Shown here one piece after another: positions 15,093-24,223 of a stretch of 40,640 bases of DNA. How positions within the stretch are numbered: position 1 is the first letter of the stretch; the number at the start of each line of letters is the position of its first letter. The position numbers and the translations under genes are program-made. The stretch is from Pseudokineococcus marinus. Lineage in GTDB: Bacteria > Actinomycetota > Actinomycetes > Actinomycetales > Quadrisphaeraceae. The DNA lies in contig NZ_JABEMA010000007.1 of NCBI RefSeq assembly GCF_013004605.1, forward strand, positions 1-40,640, given 5' to 3'. The notes beneath the pieces are model-generated. The model saw nothing but the letters and a program-made list of their open reading frames with translations, ran no database searches and was not told the origin of the DNA.

Positions 15093-16898
15093 GTGCGCCG
15101 TAGCACCCTCGCGGTCGTCGGCGGGGCGGCAGCAGCCGCCCTGCTCGCGACCACCGTCTCGTCCACCGCCGTCGCGGCCCCCGCCTCGGGCGCCCCCGCC
15201 GCCGCGCCCGCCCCGCAGGGCGCCGAGCGCGTCGACGACCGGCCGGACCCCGTCGTCGCCGAGCAGCGCGCCCTGCAGCAGGAGGCCGTCTCGATGGTCC
15301 TCTCGGGCGAGGCGACGCCGCAGCAGCGCGGCGGTGGGAAGTCCGTGCGCGTCGCCCCCGGCCAGTGGGTGCAGTACGGCACGCAGAAGACCGACCAGCT
15401 GCTCACCTTCCTCGTCGAGTTCGGCGACCAGGCCGACCCGCGCTTCCCCGACGCCCCGGCGTCCGGGCCGGAGGCCGGCCAGATCCCCGAGCCGGACCGC
15501 AGCGTCGACAACTCGACGTACTGGGAGGCCGACCTCGGCCGCGACCACTTCATGGACATGTTCTTCGACGCCCGCGGCGACGGCGGCGACTCCTTCAAGG
15601 GCGTCTACGAGGAGCTCTCCAGCGGCCGCTACACGGTCGAGGGCGACGTCAGCGACTGGGTCACGGTGCCCTACAGCTCCGCGAGCTACGGCATGACCGA
15701 GAGCCAGACGGACATGACGCGCTTCATCCAGGACAGCGCGGACGCCTGGTACGCCGACCAGCTCGCCACGGGGAAGACCCCGGCCGAGGTCGACGAGTAC
15801 CTCGCGACCTTCGACCAGTGGGACCGCTACGACTACGACGGCGACGGCGTCTTCGACGAGCCCGACGGCTACATCGACCACTTCCAGGCGGTCCGCGCCG
15901 GCGAGGACGAGTCCGCCGGCGCCCCCGAGTGGATGATCTGGGCGCACCGCTGGTCGGTCGGCCAGCGCGGCTACGGCACCGACGGCCCCGACTTCAACAA
16001 GTTCGGCGGCGTGCAGGTCGGCGAGTCCAGCTTCTGGATCCGCGACTACACGACGGAGCCGGAGAACGGCGGCCTCGGCGTCTTCGCGCACGAGTACGCC
16101 CACGACCTCGGCCTGCCCGACCTCTACGACACCAGCGGCGGCGAGAACGGCACCGGCTTCTGGACCCTCATGAGCTCCGGCTCGTGGCTGGGCGACGGCG
16201 ACGGCGCCATCGGCACCGTGCCGAACCACATGGGCGCCTGGGAGAAGCTGCAGCTCGGGTGGCTCGACTACGAGGTCGCCCGCGCCGGTGAGAAGTCGAC
16301 CCACCAGCTCGGCGTCGCCGAGCACGCGACGAAGAAGCCGCAGGCGCTCGTCGTCGACCTCGGCCCCGACGCCGCGGGCAACGACCGCTTCTACCTCGCG
16401 GAGAACCGCCAGTACGTCGGCTACGACCGCACCCTGGCCACCGGCCCGTACAACTTCGGCTGGCCGCTCTCCTCCCCCGACCGCGTCGAGCACTTCCCGT
16501 ACCAGAACGGCCTGTCCGTGACGTACTGGAACACCGCCTTCACGAACAACCAGACCCTGCGCCACCCGGGTGAGGGCCTGGCCCTGCCCGTCGACGCCCG
16601 GCCCGCCGCCCTGCGGTGGTCGGACGGCACGGTGGCCCGCAACCGGATCCAGACCTTCGACGCCACCTTCGGCACCGAGGCCACGGACCCGATCAGCCTC
16701 CACCGCGAGACCGCGGCGGGCATGACGACGCTCGACGTCCCGTCGCGGCCGGCCGTCTCGGTCTTCGACGACTCCGACCCCATGGCGTACTACGACCCGG
16801 CCGCCCCGCAGAACAGCGTCAAGGTGGCCGGCACGGGCACGCAGATCCGCGTCGTCCAGGCCAACCGCAACGGGTTCATGACCGTCCAGGTCCGCTGA
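15093..16898 (+). CDS. Secreted M6 family metalloprotease
   Basis: A 601-aa exported zinc protease. Residues 1-29 form a signal peptide (STLAVVGGAAAAALLATTV, ending STAVAA), then an Ala/Pro-rich pro-region. The catalytic domain contains QLLTFLVEFGDQADPRF, the long DYDGDGVFDEPDGYIDHFQ Asp-rich loop (likely calcium) and the zinc motif HEYAHDLGLPD at 333-343 (HExxHxxGxxD), followed by a Met turn at FWTLMSSGSW. This is the immune-inhibitor-A-like M6 pattern, although the protein is shorter than Bacillus InhA. It is likely secreted for protein degradation. GTG at 15093 has GGAGGA five bases upstream. A strong terminator at 16946-16986 follows, shared with the convergent hydrolase gene. Confidence 0.9.
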   Translation: MRRSTLAVVGGAAAAALLATTVSSTAVAAPASGAPAAAPAPQGAERVDDRPDPVVAEQRALQQEAVSMVLSGEATPQQRGGGKSVRVAPGQWVQYGTQKTDQLLTFLVEFGDQADPRFPDAPASGPEAGQIPEPDRSVDNSTYWEADLGRDHFMDMFFDARGDGGDSFKGVYEELSSGRYTVEGDVSDWVTVPYSSASYGMTESQTDMTRFIQDSADAWYADQLATGKTPAEVDEYLATFDQWDRYDYDGDGVFDEPDGYIDHFQAVRAGEDESAGAPEWMIWAHRWSVGQRGYGTDGPDFNKFGGVQVGESSFWIRDYTTEPENGGLGVFAHEYAHDLGLPDLYDTSGGENGTGFWTLMSSGSWLGDGDGAIGTVPNHMGAWEKLQLGWLDYEVARAGEKSTHQLGVAEHATKKPQALVVDLGPDAAGNDRFYLAENRQYVGYDRTLATGPYNFGWPLSSPDRVEHFPYQNGLSVTYWNTAFTNNQTLRHPGEGLALPVDARPAALRWSDGTVARNRIQTFDATFGTEATDPISLHRETAAGMTTLDVPSRPAVSVFDDSDPMAYYDPAAPQNSVKVAGTGTQIRVVQANRNGFMTVQVR

Positions 16899-16945
16899 CC
16901 CGACGCCCCGCCGGGGCGAGCACCACCACCCAGCACCACGACGAC

Positions 16946-16986
16946 AGGGCCCCCGCCCCGACCGCACCGGTCGGGGCGGGGGCCCT
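16946..16986. terminator. Bidirectional terminator hairpin
   Basis: A perfect inverted repeat with 19-base arms, AGGGCCCCCGCCCCGACCG (16946-16964) and its complement (16968-16986), around a 3-base loop. It lies 47 bases past the M6 protease stop and 26 bases from the stop of the convergent hydrolase, so it can serve both strands. No T-tract. Confidence 0.88.
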
Positions 16987-17012
16987 CCTCGCGTCGGGAG
17001 CGGCCGGCCTCG

Positions 17013-17870
17013 TCAGCTCGCGCGCGCCGCCGTCGTCTCGCCGCCGAGGAAGTCGAGCAGCGCGCGGTTGAACTCGCGCGGGTGCGAGGCGTTGACCCCG
17101 TGCGGGCCGCCCTCGATGACGACGAGCTCGGCGCCCTCGACCATCTCGGCGGTGCGCTCGCCGCTCACCTCGAAGGGCACGACGGCGTCGCTGTCGCCGT
17201 GGACGACGAGCAGCGGCAGGTCGAGCGCGCGGACGTCGTCGCGGAAGTCGGTGCGGCCGAAGGCGGCGATGCACGCGTGGGTCGCCCGGGGCGAGGCCGC
17301 CTGCGCGAGGGTCCACGCGAAGCGCCGCTGGGCGTCGCTGACGACGACCTCGTCGCCCGCGGTGAAGAAGCTCTCGACGAAGGTCTCGAGGAAGGCCGGG
17401 CGGTCGGTCGCGACCCCCTCCTCGAACTGCCCGATCGTCGCCTCGTCCAGCCCGCCGTCCGGGTTGTCGTCCGTCTGGAGCAGGTACGGCGGCACGGCGG
17501 CGGCGAGCACGGCTCGGGACACGCGCTCGGTGCCGTACCGGGCGAGGTAGCGCACGACCTCGCCGCCGCCCATGGAGAAGCCGACGAGGGCGGCGTCGCG
17601 CAGGTCGAGGTGCTCGAGCAGCGCGTGGAGGTCGGCGGCGAGGGTGTCGTAGTCGTACCCGTGCCACGGGCGGGAGGAGTCGCCGAAGCCCCGGCGGTCG
17701 TAGGTGACGACGCGGTAGCCAGCGCCGACGAGCGCGGGCACCTGCGCCTCCCACGAGCGGCCCGACAGGGGCCAGCCGTGCACGAGCACCACCGGCCGGC
17801 CGGTGCCCTGGTCCTCGTAGGAGATCTCGACGTCGGTGCGGTCGTCGCGGGCGACGAGCAGCTTCGGCAT
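17013..17870 (-). CDS. Alpha/beta hydrolase (haloperoxidase/esterase type)
   Basis: A 285-aa alpha/beta hydrolase. VVLVHGWPLSGRSWE holds the oxyanion region; the nucleophile is Ser99 in GFSMGGGE; the likely acid is the Asp in VVHGDSDAVVPF, and the His is in GGPHGVNASHP. TYDRRGFGDSSRPWHGYDYDT is typical of the non-heme chloroperoxidase/esterase group. This supports a cytoplasmic esterase or perhydrolase; the halogenating activity often annotated for such proteins is usually a side reaction. ATG at 17870 is preceded by AAAGGA. It is divergent from the TrmH gene and convergent with the M6 protease. Confidence 0.88.
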   Translation of the reverse strand: MPKLLVARDDRTDVEISYEDQGTGRPVVLVHGWPLSGRSWEAQVPALVGAGYRVVTYDRRGFGDSSRPWHGYDYDTLAADLHALLEHLDLRDAALVGFSMGGGEVVRYLARYGTERVSRAVLAAAVPPYLLQTDDNPDGGLDEATIGQFEEGVATDRPAFLETFVESFFTAGDEVVVSDAQRRFAWTLAQAASPRATHACIAAFGRTDFRDDVRALDLPLLVVHGDSDAVVPFEVSGERTAEMVEGAELVVIEGGPHGVNASHPREFNRALLDFLGGETTAARAS

Positions 17871-17984
17871 GGCGGGTCCTTTCCGTGCGCGCGGGTCGGG
17901 TGCCCCGACCCCAGCACCGCGCGGCCGGGGTCGCACGCCCAGTGACGGGGACGCCCGCGCCTCCGTGGGGGCCCCGCCGTCTGG

Positions 17985-17996
17985 GACCCTTCGCCC
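17985..17996 (+). promoter_or_regulatory. Candidate leaderless -10 box for the TrmH-family gene
   Basis: GACCCT at 17985-17990 is followed by six bases and the GTG at 17997; no SD is visible. It is one of a set of similarly placed ANNNT boxes in this window. Confidence 0.35.
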
Positions 17997-18863
17997 GTGC
18001 CCGCCGACGTCCTGCGCATCACGACCCGCAACGCGCGCTTCCAGCAGTGGGAGGCGCTGCGCGGCAACCGCTCGAAGCGCCACCGCGCCGGGGAGATGCT
18101 CGTCCAGGGCGTGCGACCCATCACCGTCGCCCTGGAGCGGGGGTGGCCGCTGGCCGCCGTCCTCGCGCCGCTGGACCGGCGGCTGTCCCCGTGGGCGCAG
18201 GACGTGTGGGACCGCGCCGACCCCGGCGCCGTCCGGGCGCGCATGGCGCCGGAGCTGCTCGCCGTCCTCTCGGAGAAGGACGCCGAGGAGGGCGAGGACG
18301 GCGTCGAGCTCGTCCTCGTGGCGCGCACGGCGCCCGACGACCTCGACCGCATCCCCGTGGGCCCCGACGCGCTCGTCCTCGTGCTCGACCGGCCGGCGAG
18401 CCCCGGCAACCTCGGGTCGGCCGTGCGCTCGGCGGACGCGCTCGGGGCGGACGGCGTCGTCGTCTGCGGGCGGGCCGCGGACCCCACGGACTCCCGGGCG
18501 CTGCGGGCGTCGACGGGCTCGGCGCTGGCGCTGCCCGTCGTCGCGGCGCCCGCGCCGGCGGACGTGCTGGCGTGGGTGGCGCGCCACCGCGAGCGCGGCG
18601 TCCCGCTGCGCGTCGTCGGCACCGACGAGGCCGCTCCCGACGACGACCGCGGCGCCGACCTCGACGCCCTCGACCTCACCGGCCCCGTCGTCCTCGTCGT
18701 CGGCACGGAGGCCACGGGCATGAGCGCCGCATGGCGGCGCGCCTGCGACCACGTCGCGGCCATCCCCATCGGCGGCGCGGCGTCCTCGCTCAACGCCGCC
18801 GCGTCCGCGGGCGTCGCGCTCTACGAGGTGGCGCGCCAGCGCGGGTTCCCGCGACGGCGTTGA
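17997..18863 (+). CDS. TrmH/SpoU family RNA methyltransferase
   Basis: A 288-aa SPOUT-class 2'-O-ribose methyltransferase. All three SpoU motifs are clear: motif 1 LDRPASPGNLGSAVRSADALG, motif 2 LVVGTEATGMSAAWRRACD, and motif 3 IPIGGAASSLNAAASAGVALYE, which together build the trefoil-knot SAM site. The N-terminal 110 residues form a substrate-binding region (RNARFQQWEALRGNRSKRHRAGEMLVQGVRP). It probably methylates rRNA or tRNA; the target nucleotide is not predictable. GTG at 17997 begins right before the conserved part. Confidence 0.9.
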   Translation: MPADVLRITTRNARFQQWEALRGNRSKRHRAGEMLVQGVRPITVALERGWPLAAVLAPLDRRLSPWAQDVWDRADPGAVRARMAPELLAVLSEKDAEEGEDGVELVLVARTAPDDLDRIPVGPDALVLVLDRPASPGNLGSAVRSADALGADGVVVCGRAADPTDSRALRASTGSALALPVVAAPAPADVLAWVARHRERGVPLRVVGTDEAAPDDDRGADLDALDLTGPVVLVVGTEATGMSAAWRRACDHVAAIPIGGAASSLNAAASAGVALYEVARQRGFPRRR

Positions 18864-18972
18864 CCCGCCCGCGCCCGGCGAGGTGGAGCCTGTGGTCACC
18901 GGGAGGCCCGGCTGGTGACGACAGCCTCCATCTCGACGACGCACGACGCCGGTGCAGCGCGCCCCGGCGGCG

Positions 18973-19872
18973 TCAGCCGCGCAGCGTCTCGACGATCCGG
19001 CGACGGGCCCGCGCGCCGCTGCGGGTCGGCAGGAGGGGGAAGACGTGCAGCCCGCCCTCGTGCTCGAGGAGGGTGACGTCGACGCCCGCCGCGCGCGCCC
19101 TCTCCGCCAGCAGGTGGGCGTCGGGGTTGAGGATGTCGCGGGTCCCCGTCAGCAGGAGCATCGGCCCGAGCCCGGCCATGTCGCCCTCCAGCGGGCTGAC
19201 GCGCGGGTCGCGCAGCCGCAGGTCGCCCGCCCAGGCCTGCGCCAGCCAGCGCACGCCCTCCACGCCGAGCCAGGGGTCGGACGGCGCGACGTCGGGGATC
19301 CGCGGGTTCGAGACGGTGAGGTCGAGCGCCGGGGACACGAGCACCGTCCGCAGGTCCCGGAGGCCCCGGTCGCGCAGGAGCAGGGCCGTCGACAGGGCGA
19401 TCTGGCCGCCCGCCGAGTCGCCCGCCAGGACGACCTCGTCCCCCGCGGCGGACAGGCGCTCGACCAGCCCCGCGGCGATGTCGACGGCCTCCCGCGCGCT
19501 GCCGTGCGGCAGCAGCGGGTAGATCGGCACGGTGACGGCCGCGTGCGCCTCGGCGGCCATCTGGGTGACGAGCGACCAGTGCCACCGGCTGATCTCGTGC
19601 ACCCAGCCGCCGCCGTGCGCGTAGAGCACCCGCACGCGGGGTGGCCCGTCCGTGGGCGCCACGGTGTGGACGGGGACGCCGTCGACGCGCGACGCCGTGG
19701 TCGTGACGCCGCGACGCAGCCGCCGTGGCGGCCCGTAGGCGTGCGGCCGCACGTCGAGGGCGCGCACCTCCGCCCGCGCGGCCTCGGCGGTCGCGTAGGG
19801 CGCCGCAGCGCGGACGGCGCGGAGGACGGCGGGCACCACGCGCTCGGGCACCACGGGCTCGGGCAGCGGCAC
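18973..19872 (-). CDS. Alpha/beta hydrolase fold-3 (hormone-sensitive lipase family)
   Basis: A 299-aa esterase of the HSL family (family IV). The oxyanion motif HGGG is at 86-89 (VLYAHGGGW), the nucleophile is Ser153 in AGDSAGGQIALS, and the Asp and His lie in LLTGTRDILNPD and GGLHVFPLL. This set is diagnostic of the family, whose members cleave short-chain esters or lactones. GTG at 19872 is chosen because GGAG lies six bases upstream; the frame stays open further but the upstream residues are not family-like. The 286 bases before it, shared with the divergent PLD gene, are GC-rich and show no other clear feature. Confidence 0.87.
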   Translation of the reverse strand: MPLPEPVVPERVVPAVLRAVRAAAPYATAEAARAEVRALDVRPHAYGPPRRLRRGVTTTASRVDGVPVHTVAPTDGPPRVRVLYAHGGGWVHEISRWHWSLVTQMAAEAHAAVTVPIYPLLPHGSAREAVDIAAGLVERLSAAGDEVVLAGDSAGGQIALSTALLLRDRGLRDLRTVLVSPALDLTVSNPRIPDVAPSDPWLGVEGVRWLAQAWAGDLRLRDPRVSPLEGDMAGLGPMLLLTGTRDILNPDAHLLAERARAAGVDVTLLEHEGGLHVFPLLPTRSGARARRRIVETLRG

Positions 19873-20158
19873 GGACGGCTCCGGAGGTCGACGAGACGGG
19901 CGACGACGCGACGCGCGACGACGGCGGACCGCCCGGTGCGGGGCACGGACCCCAGGTCGGCCGGCCCAGGGCGGTTCCGGGCTGCTCCGGGCGCGGGCTG
20001 ATCCTCCCCCGGGGGCGGCCGCGCCGGCACCCCGCAGCCCCGACCGGGGCGACCGGGACGCCCAGCGCCCGTCCAGGGCGCGGACGGGCGGCGACCACCC
20101 GCGTCGGGCACCGTGTCCTCCTCCGGGCGGCACCTCGCCGTCCGCCCGAGGGGGTCTC

Positions 20159-21619
20159 GTGCTCGCCGAGCTGTTCCAGCTGCCCGCCCAGGTCGGGGCG
20201 GTCCTCCTCGTCGTCGACCTCGTCATCCGGGTGCTGGCCCTGCTCACCGTGCCCCGCGGCCGCCTGCCCACCTCGGGGCTCGCCTGGCTCATGGCGATCT
20301 TCTTCCTGCCGGTCGTGGGCGGGCTGGTCTACCTCGTCCTCGGGCGGGCCCGGCTGCCCGAGGAGCGCCGCGAGCACCAGGCGCGGGCCAGCGAGCGCTT
20401 CGCCCGCGGGGCGGCCGAGCTCGACGAGCTCGTCGTCCACGACCCCGAGCCGGAGTGGCTCGGCGGCCTCTCGCGGCTCATGGGCACGCTGGGGGCCTCA
20501 CCGCTGCTGCGCGGTGGGCGCGTGGAGGTCGTCCTCGGCATCGAGGACCAGATCGACCACCTGGCCCGCGTCGTCGACGGCGCCCGGGAGACCCTCCACG
20601 TCGCCTTCTACACGCTGGCCCTCGACGACACGACGCGACCGGTGCTCGACGCCGTCGTGCGCGCGCGCCGCCGCGGCGTGCAGGTGCGGGTGCTCGCCGA
20701 CCACCTCGGGAGCCTGCCGTACCCCGGGTGGGAGGCGGCCCGGCGCGCCCTCGACGAGGCCGGCGTCGACTGGCGCTACAGCCTGCCCGTGCAGCCGCTG
20801 CGCGGCCGCTACCAGCGCCCCGACCTGCGCAACCACCGCAAGGTCGTCGTCGTCGACCACGAGGTCGCCGTCGTCGGGTCGATGAACCTCATCGACCCGG
20901 GCTACGAGAAGCGCTCGAACCGGCGGAAGGGCCTGCGCTGGCAGGACGTCCTCGTGCACCTCGAGGGGCCGGCCGTCGCCGCGGTCGAGGCCGTCTTCGC
21001 CGCGGACTGGCGCAGCGAGGCGGGCGAGCCGCCGCCGCTCGCCGACCGGCCGCCCGCTCCCCGCGGTGACGACCTCGTCCAGGTCGTGCCGAGCGGCCCC
21101 GGCCTGGACCGCCAGAGCGCCCTGCGGATGACGACGGCGCTCGTCAGCGGCGCGCAGCGGCGCGTGGGCATCACGACGCCGTACTTCGTGCCCGACGAGT
21201 CGCTCCTGCACGCCGTGACGTCCGCGGCGATGAGCGGCGTCGAGGTCGAGCTCTTCACCGGCGAGATCGCCGACAAGGCGATCACCACCGCGGCGCAGCG
21301 CTCCTACTACGAGGCGCTGCTCTCGGCCGGGGTGAGGATCTGGCTGTACCCCGCCCCGACGGTGCTGCACGCCAAGCACATCACCGTGGACGACGACGTG
21401 GTGATGCTCGGCTCCGCCAACATGGACATCCGGTCCTTCGAGCTGGACCTCGAGCTCTCGCTCGTCGTCCGCGGCGACGGGCCGACCGCGGCCGTGCGCG
21501 ACTCCGAGGAGGGCCGCCGCGAGGTCAGCCACCTGCTCACCGAGGAGGAGTGGGCGGCCCGCCCCCGGCGCCACCGCGTCGTCGAGGACCTCGCCAGCCT
21601 CACCTCGGCGCTGCAGTAG
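20159..21619 (+). CDS. cls: Cardiolipin synthase-type phospholipase D protein
   Basis: A 486-aa membrane enzyme. Two N-terminal hydrophobic segments (about 8-30 and 40-62) match the PLDc_N anchor, including GLAWLMAIFFLPVVGGLVYLVLG. Two HKD motifs follow: His226/Lys228/Asp233 in NHRKVVVVD and His404/Lys406/Asp411 in LHAKHITVDD, each followed by the expected G-S-x-N segment (VVGSMNLIDPG; MLGSANMDIRSFELDLE). Bacterial Cls enzymes join two phosphatidylglycerols, or transfer phosphatidyl groups, to make cardiolipin. GTG at 20159 is the start; the SD is weak (GAGGGGG upstream). It is followed 163 bases later by the OsmC gene. Confidence 0.9.
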   Translation: MLAELFQLPAQVGAVLLVVDLVIRVLALLTVPRGRLPTSGLAWLMAIFFLPVVGGLVYLVLGRARLPEERREHQARASERFARGAAELDELVVHDPEPEWLGGLSRLMGTLGASPLLRGGRVEVVLGIEDQIDHLARVVDGARETLHVAFYTLALDDTTRPVLDAVVRARRRGVQVRVLADHLGSLPYPGWEAARRALDEAGVDWRYSLPVQPLRGRYQRPDLRNHRKVVVVDHEVAVVGSMNLIDPGYEKRSNRRKGLRWQDVLVHLEGPAVAAVEAVFAADWRSEAGEPPPLADRPPAPRGDDLVQVVPSGPGLDRQSALRMTTALVSGAQRRVGITTPYFVPDESLLHAVTSAAMSGVEVELFTGEIADKAITTAAQRSYYEALLSAGVRIWLYPAPTVLHAKHITVDDDVVMLGSANMDIRSFELDLELSLVVRGDGPTAAVRDSEEGRREVSHLLTEEEWAARPRRHRVVEDLASLTSALQ

Positions 21620-21782
21620 GCGGCGGGCCGGTGCGCCGGCGCTCACGGGCACCGAGCGGCGCCCCCCGACCGGGTGGACCTCCGGCGAGCGGGAAGCGCC
21701 GGGGGCGACGAGGGTGTTGCCGCTCGTGCACGTCACCGCGACCGGCGCCGGAGCATCCGGCGCCCGCCCCCTCGGAGGTCCC

Positions 21783-22226
21783 ATGCCCACGCGCACCGCT
21801 CGCACCGCCTGGAACGGCGGCCTGCAGGACGGCTCCGGCCAGGTCGAGCTGTCCAGCTCGAAGGTCGGCACGTACGACGTCTCCTTCCCCAAGCGCGCGG
21901 CCGACGACGCCGGAGGCACGACGAGCCCCGAGGAGCTCATCGCCGCGGCCCACTCCGCCTGCTACGCGATGCAGCTGTCCGCCTTCATCGCCGAGGCCGG
22001 CGGCACGCCGCAGAGCCTCGAGGTCAAGGCCGACGTCTCGCTCGGTCCGGACGAGACCGGGGGCGGCTTCCGGCTCACCGGCATCGTCCTCACCGTCCGC
22101 GGCGAGGTCGAGGGCCTCGACGCCACGGGCTTCGAGAACGCGGCGCAGAAGGCCAAGGCCGGCTGCCCCGTGAGCAAGGCGCTCACCGGCGTGGAGATCA
22201 CCCTGGACGCCGCGCTCGAGTCCTGA
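21783..22226 (+). CDS. OsmC family peroxiredoxin-like protein
   Basis: A 147-aa thiol peroxidase of the OsmC/Ohr superfamily. The two redox Cys residues are present: Cys60 in AAHSACYAMQLS and Cys128 in AKAGCPVSKALTGVEIT. The N-terminal TARTAWNGGLQDGSGQVELSS and SPEELIAAAHSAC match the OsmC branch rather than Ohr. It would reduce organic hydroperoxides in the cytoplasm. ATG at 21783 has GGAGG four bases upstream. It converges on the AmaP-GntP gene with 32 bases between stops. Confidence 0.92.
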   Translation: MPTRTARTAWNGGLQDGSGQVELSSSKVGTYDVSFPKRAADDAGGTTSPEELIAAAHSACYAMQLSAFIAEAGGTPQSLEVKADVSLGPDETGGGFRLTGIVLTVRGEVEGLDATGFENAAQKAKAGCPVSKALTGVEITLDAALES

Positions 22227-22258
22227 GCCCCCCGGCGCCCTGACGACGACGGCGGGCG

Positions 22259-24223
22259 CTAGCCGATGACGAAGACGACCGCCGCGAGCGCGAAGGCGAC
22301 GAGGCCGAGCAGGGTCTCGAGCACCGTCCACGTCTTCAGCGTCGTCTTGACGTCCATCTCGAGGAAGCGGCCCACGAGCCAGAACCCCGAGTCGTTGACG
22401 TGGCTGAGGACGACCGAGCCGGCCGCGAGGGCGATGACGACGCCGACGAGCTGCACGGCGCTGTAGTCGCCGGCGGCCACCGCCGGCTGCACCAGGGCCG
22501 CGGCCGTCGTCAGCGCGACGGTGGCCGAGCCCTGGGCGACGCGGAGCAGCGTCGCGATGACGAAGGCCGCCACGACGACGGGCAGGCCGACGTCGGTGAG
22601 GGTGTCCGAGAGGGCGTCGCCGATGCCGGAGGTGCGCAGGACGCCGCCGAACATCCCGCCGGCGCCGGTGATGAGGATGATCGCGCAGACGGGGCCGAGG
22701 GCCGAGTTGAGCAGCTCCTCGACGTCCTCCTTCGGGCGACCGCGGCGGGTGCCGAGGACGAGGCTCGCGAGCAGGACGGTGAGGAGCAGCGCCACGGGCG
22801 TGGAGCCGAAGACGCGGAGCACCGCGACCCAGGTGGCGCCGCTGTCGACGACGCCCGAGGTGGCCAGGGTGTTGAGGCCCGTCTCGAGGAAGATCAGCAC
22901 GAGCGGCAGCAGCAGGAGCCCGACGACGGTGCCGGGCGACGGGGGGTTCGCCTCCGCCTCGTCGCTCGCCTCGCCGAGGATGCTCGGCACCGGGAGGACC
23001 ACCCGCTTGCCGATCCACAGGCCGAAGACGTAGCTCGACAGGAACCACGTCGGGATGGCGACGACCAGCCCGATCAGGAGCACGAGGCCGACGTTCGCCC
23101 CGATGAGCGCGGTCGCGGCCACGGGCCCGGGGTGCGGCGGCACGAGGACGTGCATGGCCGAGAAGGCGCCGGCCGCCGGGAGCGCGTAGCGCAGCACGCC
23201 GCCGCCGAGGCGGCGCGCCACCGTGAAGACGATGGGCAGCAGCACGACGAGCCCGGCGTCGAAGAAGATCGGGAAGCCGAAGACGAGCGAGGTGATGCCG
23301 AGCGCCAGCGGTGCGCGCTGCTCGCCGAAGCGGCCGATGAGGCTGTCGGCCAGCGACTGGGCGCCGCCGCTCACCTCGACCAGGCGCCCGAGCATCGCCC
23401 CGAGCCCGACGAGGAGGGCGACGCTCGCGAGCGTCGAGCCGAACGCCGCCGTCAGGGACGAGATGAGGAACTGCGGCGGGATGCCGGTGGCGAACGCCGT
23501 CACCAGGCTGACGAGGATCAGCGCCAGGAAGGCGTGGACCCGGAACACGATGATGAGGACGAGCAGGACGGCGATCGCCGCCGCCGCGATGGCGAGCAGC
23601 GGGCCCGCCGTCAACGTCTGAGTCCAGTCGTCGATGGTCTCCACGAGCGTCCCCCCTCCAGGGCCGGAGCGGGCGACGTCGAGGCGCACGCGGGCGAGGA
23701 CGTCGGGCCGCCCGAGGACGGCGCCGAGGTCGGCGAGCGCCGCCTCCGAGCCCTCGACCACCCGCTCGAGGTCGGCGGTGGGCTCGACCACGGCGGACAG
23801 CTCGACGACGAGCTTCCCCCGGTCGCGGACGAGCTTGCCGCGGGCCGCCCGGACCCCCGGGACGTCCTCGAGGGCGCCCGACGCGGCGGACGCCGCGGCC
23901 GACCCGTCGAGGAGCAGCTCGCCGGAGGAGCCGGAGCCCTCCAGGCGGACCGGGCCCACGCCGCGGTGCGTGCGGTGCGCGAGGAGCCACCACAGGGCGA
24001 GGAGGCCCAGGACGACGCCCGCGCCGAGGGCGGCGCCCGACCACCACGACGCCTCGAAGGCGTCGGTCGCCGTCTGGAGCGTCAGCTCCTGGGGGGCGCG
24101 GGGCCACAGCGAGGAGAGCCAGCCGCCCCACCAGAGCACCATGCCGACGCCGAGGACGAGGAGCAGGAGCCCCGCGACGAAGGCGGCGAGGCGGTCGACG
24201 CCGAGGACGCTGCGCTTGATCAC
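22259..24223 (-). CDS. AmaP-GntP fusion: envelope-stress anchor joined to gluconate permease
   Basis: One uninterrupted 654-aa frame with two unrelated parts. Residues 1 to about 190 are AmaP-like: two membrane segments (VAGLLLLVLGVGMVLWWGG; SGAALGAGVVLGLLALWWLL) and a cytosolic alpha/beta tail (VPGVRAARGKLVRDRGKLVVELSAVVEPTADL), as in the membrane anchor for Asp23. Residues 194-654 are a full-length GntP/gluconate:H+ symporter (GPLLAIAAAAIAVLLVLIIV, FGFPIFFDAG, LVPPHPGPVAA, VLSHVNDSGFW). At the joint, GGAGGGGGG lies six bases before an in-frame GTG (Val194, 23644), so GntP could also be made alone at 461 aa, its normal family length. GTG at 24223 overlaps the upstream gene by four bases. It is the last gene of the Asp23 operon. 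A missing stop could be fusion or sequence error. Confidence 0.85.
   Translation of the reverse strand: MIKRSVLGVDRLAAFVAGLLLLVLGVGMVLWWGGWLSSLWPRAPQELTLQTATDAFEASWWSGAALGAGVVLGLLALWWLLAHRTHRGVGPVRLEGSGSSGELLLDGSAAASAASGALEDVPGVRAARGKLVRDRGKLVVELSAVVEPTADLERVVEGSEAALADLGAVLGRPDVLARVRLDVARSGPGGGTLVETIDDWTQTLTAGPLLAIAAAAIAVLLVLIIVFRVHAFLALILVSLVTAFATGIPPQFLISSLTAAFGSTLASVALLVGLGAMLGRLVEVSGGAQSLADSLIGRFGEQRAPLALGITSLVFGFPIFFDAGLVVLLPIVFTVARRLGGGVLRYALPAAGAFSAMHVLVPPHPGPVAATALIGANVGLVLLIGLVVAIPTWFLSSYVFGLWIGKRVVLPVPSILGEASDEAEANPPSPGTVVGLLLLPLVLIFLETGLNTLATSGVVDSGATWVAVLRVFGSTPVALLLTVLLASLVLGTRRGRPKEDVEELLNSALGPVCAIILITGAGGMFGGVLRTSGIGDALSDTLTDVGLPVVVAAFVIATLLRVAQGSATVALTTAAALVQPAVAAGDYSAVQLVGVVIALAAGSVVLSHVNDSGFWLVGRFLEMDVKTTLKTWTVLETLLGLVAFALAAVVFVIG

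Noticed and set aside
17013-17870. Calling the hydrolase a true haloperoxidase
   Set aside because: The motifs only show an alpha/beta hydrolase of that branch; halogenation is usually a side activity.
18902-18928. Terminator between the TrmH gene and the convergent hydrolase
   Set aside because: GGAGGC/GCCTCC has only 6-bp arms and a 16-base loop, too weak to call.
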